Shown here piece by piece: positions 42,621 through 48,251 of a stretch of 48,251 bases of DNA (its first letter is position 1; the number at the start of each line of letters is the position of its first letter). A program made the translations under genes and the position numbers. Origin of the DNA: a bacterium (GTDB lineage: Bacteria > Zhuqueibacterota > Zhuqueibacteria > Zhuqueibacterales > Geothermadaptataceae); NCBI GenBank assembly GCA_024275575.1, contig JAJRYV010000014.1:1-48251 (forward strand), written 5' to 3'. The notes under the pieces are model-generated. The model saw only the letters and a list, made by a program, of their open reading frames with translations, did no database searches and was not told the DNA's origin.

Positions 42621-43997
42621 ATGCGTACACATAGTGTCAAAAATTTCGTGCTTCCCCCTGTTTTGGCTGTTGCTTTTCTCATTTTAGGCATACTTATCAT
42701 GCCGAAAATCAATTTACAGTATACCGGCATTAGCCAGATCAGCCGGGCAGATGCACGCTCCATCGTCGATACTTTTATCGAAAAACGTAGGATCGATGTC
42801 TCGGATTTTTATCTTGATCAGTTTTTTATTCATGATAACACCGGCATCGATTTTCTCACCCGCACTTACGGTGCTGGAAAAACTATAGCTCTCGCCCAAA
42901 GCGAAGAGCTGCCCCTCGCCTACTGGCAATTCCGTTTCTATAAAAACGTGCCGCGTGACAATCAAATCGAACTTTATGACTTGCGCGTTTCTCCAACCGG
43001 CAAACTGATAAAATATCTGCATCATCTGCCGGATTCTGCTGCCGGCGCCAACTTGACCCATGAACAGGCGCGCAGGCTTGCCGAAGGATTAGCCGTGAAC
43101 TGGCCGGCGATTAACTTTGCCGACTTTGAACTGGAAAATGCCTCCAGCGTTGAAAAAACCAACCGTACCGACCACACCTTCAAATACCATCATAAAACAC
43201 AGAAATATAACGGCGGCACCTATTCTTTCGCTGTACAGATTTGCGGTGATGAAATTGCACAGGTCACCTCATTTTTTCAGGAGCCCGGCAATTTCACCAG
43301 TGCTTCCGGCCTTGTTGGCGGAGCGAATTTGCTTTTTAATTCAATCTCTGTCCTGGCTTACGTTTTTCTGCTTTTTCTTTCGATTATTGTTTTTCTGCAA
43401 AAATACCACGCCGGACTCGTCGGTGTGCGAAACGGTCTGCGCATCGGGGCGATTATTTACATCGCTTTCATCGTGCAGGCCATTTTCTCCTGGGATATTT
43501 TCGGACTGGGCACACAGTTTGGCGCCATCGGCCTGTTCCATAAAAAATTCGTCATTCTCGGTTTAACTCTGGCCACCTCGACACTTTTCATTTTCCTGCA
43601 TGTCGCCACTTCCTGGACTGCCGCGGATCACATCATCCGAACAGAAAAATTACCGCTGTTGCACGGTATGGACAGTATCATTAACAATCGCTGGATCACC
43701 AAAAACCTCGGCCGTGAAATTCCCATTGGCATCGCTGCGGGTATAACAGTTTTCGGCCTGATTCAGGTCGTTTCCTGGGTTCTGATCCAGCTCACCAACG
43801 CGGCGCCCCGCCTCAGTGCCCAGGGCGGCAGTTTTTTTTCTTACAAAATTTGTTTATCGGAGCGATGGCCTCAATCGCTTTTAATGTGGTTTTCACAGAA
43901 GTCGTCGCCCGAAAATTCCTCATTACTTATCTATTTCAAAAATACCGCAATGCTGTCCTGGCAATTGTTGTTGCAGCGGCCATCACTGCGGTTATGA
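42621..43997 (+). CDS. CPBP-SpoIIE phosphatase, 5' part (frameshifted)
   Basis: This is the first part of a gene split by a shift. It encodes an N-terminal anchor, a periplasmic domain of about 200 residues and several membrane helices (near 230-250, 270-290, 300-325 and 360-390). The last real codons are near GGSFF at 43822-43838; the 53 residues after the T8 run (from SYKICLSERW) are out-of-frame and should be ignored. Restoring the frame joins this part to the CPBP/SpoIIE frame beginning around 43840. ATG at 42621 with GGAG upstream. The combined gene would be about 814 residues. Confidence 0.8.
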   Translation: MRTHSVKNFVLPPVLAVAFLILGILIMPKINLQYTGISQISRADARSIVDTFIEKRRIDVSDFYLDQFFIHDNTGIDFLTRTYGAGKTIALAQSEELPLAYWQFRFYKNVPRDNQIELYDLRVSPTGKLIKYLHHLPDSAAGANLTHEQARRLAEGLAVNWPAINFADFELENASSVEKTNRTDHTFKYHHKTQKYNGGTYSFAVQICGDEIAQVTSFFQEPGNFTSASGLVGGANLLFNSISVLAYVFLLFLSIIVFLQKYHAGLVGVRNGLRIGAIIYIAFIVQAIFSWDIFGLGTQFGAIGLFHKKFVILGLTLATSTLFIFLHVATSWTAADHIIRTEKLPLLHGMDSIINNRWITKNLGREIPIGIAAGITVFGLIQVVSWVLIQLTNAAPRLSAQGGSFFSYKICLSERWPQSLLMWFSQKSSPENSSLLIYFKNTAMLSWQLLLQRPSLRL

Positions 43998-45064
43998 ACA
44001 TATTTTTCAGCAACAGTCATATTTTCTGGCCAAGTTACTGGTCGCTTCTACCCTATTTCTTCATCGCTTTGCTGCAGGGCTTCATTTTTTGGCGCTATGG
44101 CCTGATCGCTGCAGTCTGCTCAAATATCGTTATGCAAATCATGCCGGTGATGATTCCGTTATTCTCCAGTGCAGCATTTGAGTATCAGATGACAGCTTAC
44201 CTGTTTGGCGTTTTTATTTTAGGGATGCTTGTTCTCGGTTTTACAGGTTTGAAAAAGGGCAAATTCATCATTTTTGCCCGCAATGAAGAGCCGGCGCATA
44301 TTCGCCGTATCAAAGAGCAGACACGCATGCAAAAAGAGCTGGAGATCGCCAAAAAAGTCCAGCTCGGCTTGCTGCCGAAGGAAAAACCACAACGCAAAGG
44401 ATTCGATATCGCCGGAGTCAGTTATCCGGCGCTGGAAGTTGGCGGTGATTATTTTGATTTTATCGGTCTTGACAATGGCAATCTCGGTATTGCGATCGGC
44501 GATGTTTCTGGGAAAGGTGTGCCTGCAGCGATTTACATGACGCTGACGAAAGGCATTCTGCAATCACACGCTGAACACGACCTGTCGCCAAAACATGTTT
44601 TGAGCAAAGTCAACAGTCTGATGTACCGGACAATCGAAAAATCCTGGTATGTAAGCATGTTTTATGCCGTGCTTGAAGTTGAAACAAAAAAGCTGCGTTT
44701 TTCCCGGGCAGGCCATAACCCGGCCATCGTTTTTCATACTGACGGCAGCGAACCGCAAATGCTGCAACCAGCAGGCATCGGGCTTGGGTTGGAATACGGC
44801 GATATCTTCACACAAACTCTTGTCGAAAGCGAAATTCAGCTTACTCCCGGAACTACCCTCGTTTTTTATACCGACGGTTTTACAGAAGCTATGAATGCTG
44901 ATGGCGAAGAATTCGGTGAAGACCGGTTTCTTGAAATCCTGTCGACTTATAAAAATGGTTCAGCCGAAGGCTTATTGCAACATGCATTAACCGAAATCAA
45001 TAAATTCGTCGATGGGTTCCCCCAACATGATGATATGACGATGGTCGTTTTGAAGGTCCAGTAA
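43850..45064 (+). CDS. CPBP-SpoIIE phosphatase, 3' part (frameshifted)
   Basis: The frame continues as the C-terminal part of the same protein. Its first 140 residues are membrane helices with a worn CPBP (CAAX-protease-like) pattern: FTEVVARKFLITYLF in place of EExxxR, and no motif His in FFIALLQGFIFWRYG. A linker then leads to a SpoIIE-type PP2C domain: ELEIAKKVQLGLLP, VGGDYFDF (metal Asp), AIGDVSGKGVPAA, FSRAGHNPAIV and HDDMTMVVLKV. SpoIIE phosphatases dephosphorylate proteins such as anti-sigma antagonists. The start given is the first start-like codon (TTG 43850); synthesis probably depends on a frame restored upstream. Confidence 0.85.
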   Translation: MFIGAMASIAFNVVFTEVVARKFLITYLFQKYRNAVLAIVVAAAITAVMNIFFSNSHIFWPSYWSLLPYFFIALLQGFIFWRYGLIAAVCSNIVMQIMPVMIPLFSSAAFEYQMTAYLFGVFILGMLVLGFTGLKKGKFIIFARNEEPAHIRRIKEQTRMQKELEIAKKVQLGLLPKEKPQRKGFDIAGVSYPALEVGGDYFDFIGLDNGNLGIAIGDVSGKGVPAAIYMTLTKGILQSHAEHDLSPKHVLSKVNSLMYRTIEKSWYVSMFYAVLEVETKKLRFSRAGHNPAIVFHTDGSEPQMLQPAGIGLGLEYGDIFTQTLVESEIQLTPGTTLVFYTDGFTEAMNADGEEFGEDRFLEILSTYKNGSAEGLLQHALTEINKFVDGFPQHDDMTMVVLKVQ

Positions 45065-45192
45065 TAATTGGTGAATATTAAAAGTTTATAACTCATTTTA
45101 AACTCTGAAGCGAAACGCTGTTTTGCACTCGAATTTCCCGTCACAACAGCGCCTTGTGCTGTATAAAGCTAAACCACAAAGGAGAAGATACG

Positions 45193-46659
45193 ATGAAGGA
45201 CAAAAAGAAGAAGTTGACGACCAATGCAGGCGTTCCCGTGCCTGATAACCAGAATGTACAAACTGCCGGGCCGCGCGGCCCACAGTTATTGCAAGATGTT
45301 TGGTTTCTGGAAAAACTGGCCCACTTTGACCGTGAGGTTATCCCTGAAAGACGTATGCATGCCAAGGGTTCCGGGGCATATGGCACCTTTACTGTGACTC
45401 ACGACATTACCCGTTACACTAAAGCAAAGATTTTTTCTGAAATAGGCAAGAAGACCGAACTTTTTGTCCGCTTCTCAACCGTAGCGGGTGAGCGTGGCGC
45501 TGCGGATGCAGAACGTGATATTCGCGGCTTTGCTGTAAAATTCTATACGGAAGAGGGCAACTGGGACCTGGTTGGCAACAATACACCTGTTTTCTTTCTG
45601 CGCGACCCGCTCAAGTTCCCCGATCTAAATCATGCCGTAAAGCGGGATCCCAGAACAAACTTGCGCAGCGCCCTTAACAACTGGGACTTTTGGACTTCTT
45701 TACCTGAAGCGCTGCACCAGGTCACCATCACCATGAGTGACCGCGGCATTCCATTCTCATACCGTCATATGCACGGTTTCGGAAGCCATACTTTCAGCTT
45801 TATCAATGCCCAAAATGAACGGTTCTGGGTGAAGTTCCATTTTGTAACCCGGCAAGGAATCAAGAATCTCTCTGATGCTGAGGCTGAAGCCATTATCGGA
45901 AAGGATCGGGAAAGCCATCAACACGACCTTTATGAAAGCATAGAAAAAAAGGATTTTCCAAAGTGGACTCTTTTCATTCAGGTTATGACGGAGCAAGAAG
46001 CCAATAAATGCCCGTACAACCCGTTTGATCTGACAAAGGTATGGCTCAAAAAGGATTATCCATTCATTGAAGTCGGCAGCTTGGAACTGAATCGCAATCC
46101 GGAAAACTATTTTGCTGAGGTTGAGCAGTCCGCTTTTAATCCCGCCAATATTGTACCCGGTATTGGTTTTTCACCCGATAAAATGTTACAGGGACGTCTG
46201 TTCTCTTACGGAGATGCACAGCGTTATCGGCTGGGTGTGAATCATCACCTCATTCCGGTTAACGCACCGCGGTGCCCTGTTCATAGCTACCATCGGGATG
46301 GCGCCATGCGTGTTGACGGCAACCATGGCAGTACGATTGGCTATGAACCCAATAGCTACACCGAATGGCAACAACAGCCGGAATTTTCAGAGCCGTCTCT
46401 CAGTTTGCAGGGTACCGCCGATCGTTGGGATCATCGGGAAGATGACGATTACTACAGCCAGCCCGGCTTGCTTTTCCGCCTGATGGGTCCGGAACAGCAG
46501 GAAATCCTCTTCGCCAATACAGCCCGGGGCATGGGTGATATCCCGAATGAGATCAAAATTCGCCATATCGGCAACTGCATGAAAGCTGACCCGGATTACG
46601 GCAGAGGTATGGCCTCCGCCTTGGGCATTTCCCTTGAACAGGCAGGCCTGGGGAAATAG
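45193..46659 (+). CDS. katA: monofunctional haem catalase
   Basis: Catalase removes hydrogen peroxide. The ATG at 45193 has AGGAG about 10 bases upstream and gives 488 residues, the size of the small-subunit clade; a longer frame to 45154 is not needed. Key residues are visible: [13 protein letters not shown] with the distal His56, [12 protein letters not shown] with the catalytic Asn near 129, [19 protein letters not shown], and the proximal haem ligand Tyr339 in [11 protein letters not shown]. No signal peptide, so cytoplasmic. It stands alone, with 128 bases upstream in which I see no convincing PerR or OxyR box. Gene symbol by similarity only. Confidence 0.95.
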   Translation: MKDKKKKLTTNAGVPVPDNQNVQTAGPRGPQLLQDVWFLEKLAHFDREVIPERRMHAKGSGAYGTFTVTHDITRYTKAKIFSEIGKKTELFVRFSTVAGERGAADAERDIRGFAVKFYTEEGNWDLVGNNTPVFFLRDPLKFPDLNHAVKRDPRTNLRSALNNWDFWTSLPEALHQVTITMSDRGIPFSYRHMHGFGSHTFSFINAQNERFWVKFHFVTRQGIKNLSDAEAEAIIGKDRESHQHDLYESIEKKDFPKWTLFIQVMTEQEANKCPYNPFDLTKVWLKKDYPFIEVGSLELNRNPENYFAEVEQSAFNPANIVPGIGFSPDKMLQGRLFSYGDAQRYRLGVNHHLIPVNAPRCPVHSYHRDGAMRVDGNHGSTIGYEPNSYTEWQQQPEFSEPSLSLQGTADRWDHREDDDYYSQPGLLFRLMGPEQQEILFANTARGMGDIPNEIKIRHIGNCMKADPDYGRGMASALGISLEQAGLGK

Positions 46660-46677
46660 CACACCGGCATTTCCTTA

Positions 46678-48084
46678 TCATGAGTTCAAGGTTTCAGCAA
46701 TCTGAAGCAAATTCCTGGTAATTTCCTGTACGCCTGTATTGGCATCGACCCGGTGCAAAAGGCCGCTCCGGTGGTAGAACTCGATCAATGGCTCGGTTTG
46801 CTGATAAAAAGTATGCAGCCGTTTGCGCACCGTTTCCGGTGTGTCGTCTAACCGTTGATAGAGGTATTCACCGTTACACTCATTCTGCGGGCAGGTTTGG
46901 AAGGGATTGAAAAGATTGTGGAAAGGCGTTTGGCATTTTTTGCAACTGATGCGTCCCGCAATACGCGGGACCACCGCCTCATCATCGACTTCAAAATAAA
47001 GCACGCCGGAAATTTTTTTTCCCATTTCGGCCATCATCTCGGTGAGTGCCGTGGCCTGTACCAAGGTTCGCGGGAAACCATCGAGCACGATACCGTTCAG
47101 CGTATCATTCTTTTGCAGCCTGCTTTTCACCATCTGTTCCGTAATGTTGTTGGGCACGAGCTCTCCACGATCGATATAAAATTTCGCCAGTTTGCCCAAA
47201 TCGGTTTTCTGCCGGATATGCAGCCGAAACAAATCTCCGGTTGAGACTTGCACAATGTTCAGCGCTTCACAGAGCATTTTGGCCTGCGTACCCTTTCCAG
47301 AACCGGGCGCGCCGAGAAAAACAAGATTTAATCCGGTTTGTATTGTCGGGATTGCTTTATTCGCGACACTGCGCCCGCCTGTCTGGGCAGTGAGCAGTTT
47401 TTTCGCATCAGCAGAATCCGCAGTGACGAAGTGTGCAGCCATAATGTTGGCGATTTTATTTTCCATCGCTTGTGTCACAACATCGACAGGACGTTCGGCA
47501 TCGATGATGACGAGTTTGCCATGGGATTGAAAATACTCGATGAGCGGTGCGGTCTCACGATGGTAGATACTGAGGCGTGCCGCCGGGATATCACCGACAT
47601 CATCATCGCGACGAAAAAGCTCTCCCCCGCAGCCGGGTTGTGAGCAGATATTAAAATCGGTGAAATCGACGTGGTGAGGAAGCTGACACCGGCGGCAAAT
47701 GAGGCGGCCGGCCAACCGGCGCTGGATTTCATCATCTCTCACTTTCAGATAAATGACGGCGTCGAGCTGTCTGCCGGATTTGGTAAAATCTTTTTCCAAA
47801 AAATTTGCCTGATAACCGGTTCGTGGAAAACCGTCGAACAAAATACCCTGATCAGGATTCATTTTCAGCAGACATTCCTCGATTATTGCGTCGATAACTT
47901 CATCGGGCACAAACTCACCGGCGCGCATATATTTTTTTGCCAGCAAGCCAAGTGCACTACCGTTTTCCCGACTCTGACGCAGAAAATCACCTGTGGAAAC
48001 GTGCTGTAAGTTAAACTTTGGCGCCAAAACATGAGCATATGTCCCTTTGCCCGCGCCGGACGGACCGATCAATGCAATATTCAT
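46678..48084 (-). CDS. adk: tandem-fused adenylate kinase (two complete domains)
   Basis: Adenylate kinase converts AMP and ATP to two ADP. This 468-residue protein is two head-to-tail copies. Copy 1 (about 1-215) has the P-loop GPSGAGKGTY, STGDFLR, LFDGFPRTGYQ, RLAGRLICRR and a four-cysteine LID (CRRC ... CSQPGC). A Thr/Ala-rich linker (about 215-250) follows. Copy 2 (about 250-468) has GAPGSGKGTQ, STGDLFRLH, VLDGFPRTLVQ, RIAGRISCKK and its own zinc LID (CKKC ... CPQNEC). Both carry the arginines after the LID (DDTPETVRKRL in copy 2), so both look active. AGGGA precedes the ATG. It is about 80 bases from the window-end repeats. Confidence 0.93.
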   Translation of the reverse strand: MNIALIGPSGAGKGTYAHVLAPKFNLQHVSTGDFLRQSRENGSALGLLAKKYMRAGEFVPDEVIDAIIEECLLKMNPDQGILFDGFPRTGYQANFLEKDFTKSGRQLDAVIYLKVRDDEIQRRLAGRLICRRCQLPHHVDFTDFNICSQPGCGGELFRRDDDVGDIPAARLSIYHRETAPLIEYFQSHGKLVIIDAERPVDVVTQAMENKIANIMAAHFVTADSADAKKLLTAQTGGRSVANKAIPTIQTGLNLVFLGAPGSGKGTQAKMLCEALNIVQVSTGDLFRLHIRQKTDLGKLAKFYIDRGELVPNNITEQMVKSRLQKNDTLNGIVLDGFPRTLVQATALTEMMAEMGKKISGVLYFEVDDEAVVPRIAGRISCKKCQTPFHNLFNPFQTCPQNECNGEYLYQRLDDTPETVRKRLHTFYQQTEPLIEFYHRSGLLHRVDANTGVQEITRNLLQIAETLNS

Positions 48085-48200
48085 TTGTTTCCCTGCAATT
48101 TATAAAAGGGATTGGCTCTATTAAAGGAACAAGTTGATTTTTGGCTCCCAAATTAAACTGCCGAGTGCGTGGCTCCAGCTACCAGTCAAACATGCATACT

Positions 48201-48215
48201 GCAGGCAGAGCCTGC
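48201..48215. repeat. small palindrome with AGA loop
   Basis: GCAGGC and GCCTGC are perfect complements around AGA. It shares the central GGCAGAGCC with the palindrome at 48226-48246 only 10 bases away. Confidence 0.65.
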
Positions 48216-48225
48216 GCACAGGGCA

Positions 48226-48246
48226 TTACAAGGCAGAGCCTTGTAA
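48226..48246. repeat. 9-bp palindrome with AGA loop
   Basis: TTACAAGGC and GCCTTGTAA are perfect complements around AGA. Together with the preceding palindrome it forms a tandem array of GGCAGAGCC-centred hairpins running to the window edge. It looks like a dispersed intergenic repeat, but the rest is outside the window. Confidence 0.65.
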
Positions 48247-48251
48247 CGAGG

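Noticed and set aside
45065-45192. PerR- or OxyR-type operator before catalase
   Set aside because: TAATAATTGGTGAATATTA near 45062-45080 is only weakly palindromic and does not match either consensus well enough to claim.

Overview
The window reads as a chromosomal segment of a Gram-negative bacterium. It encodes lipoproteins, an outer-membrane beta-barrel protein, periplasmic redox proteins and a complete bacterial translation and RNA core. Gene order (thrS-infC-rpmI-rplT-pheS-pheT-zapA-rny-ymdB-folD, then rimP-nusA-infB-ylxP-rbfA-truB-ribF-rpsO-pnp-M16 peptidase), a DUF3570/DUF4266 envelope cluster and a CPBP-SpoIIE phosphatase suggest a member of the FCB/Calditrichota-KSB1 neighbourhood. 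That placement is inference from gene content only. There are no phage, transposon, plasmid or CRISPR signatures.

Layout. 1-2.6 kb (+): the 3' part of dnaE and a Yip1-family membrane protein. 2.6-3.4 kb (-): two unrecognised small genes. 3.8-14.4 kb (+): a promoter, tRNA-Val, then a long translation, cell-division and RNA-turnover run (thrS, infC with an ATT start, rpmI, rplT, pheS, pheT, a ZapB-like coiled coil, zapA, rny, ymdB, folD) ending with tRNA-Arg and a strong terminator. 14.6-16.0 kb (+): a TPR protein. 16.1-18.1 kb (-): a VTT/DedA-type protein, a family 2 glycosyltransferase, two tRNA-Pro genes and a MerR regulator. 18.1-30.5 kb (-): a polysaccharide deacetylase, alanine dehydrogenase and the classical rimP-to-pnp operon. 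30.5-31.2 kb (-): a membrane-anchored TPR protein. 31.2-31.9 kb: an AT-rich gap with DnaA-box-like sites. 31.9-34.1 kb (-): an envelope redox cluster (c-type cytochrome lipoprotein, TlpA-like thioredoxin, DUF4266 lipoprotein, DUF3570 barrel). 34.2-35.5 kb (-): an MFS transporter. 35.6-46.7 kb: mostly + genes (hutI, MrfA-like helicase, secreted endo/exonuclease-phosphatase, LOG-family protein, SpoIIE phosphatase split by a frameshift, catalase) with one - strand nucleotidyltransferase-like gene. 46.7-48.1 kb (-): a tandem-fused adenylate kinase, then small palindromic repeats at the window edge.

How the genes work together. Most are core housekeeping genes for protein synthesis (aminoacyl-tRNA synthetases, initiation factors, ribosomal proteins, ribosome maturation factors), transcription termination (NusA) and RNA decay (PNPase, RNase Y). 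The accessory content is a cell-envelope electron-transfer or thiol-redox module and a membrane-bound serine phosphatase.

The points most worth a second look are: an in-frame TAG near the 5' end of nusA; an RNase Y with an intact KH domain but a destroyed HD metal site; a one-base frameshift in a T8 run in the CPBP-SpoIIE gene; a double adenylate kinase; the cytochrome/TlpA/DUF4266/DUF3570 cluster; a group of DnaA-box-like sites between genes; and terminator-like hairpins directly ahead of rny and rimP.
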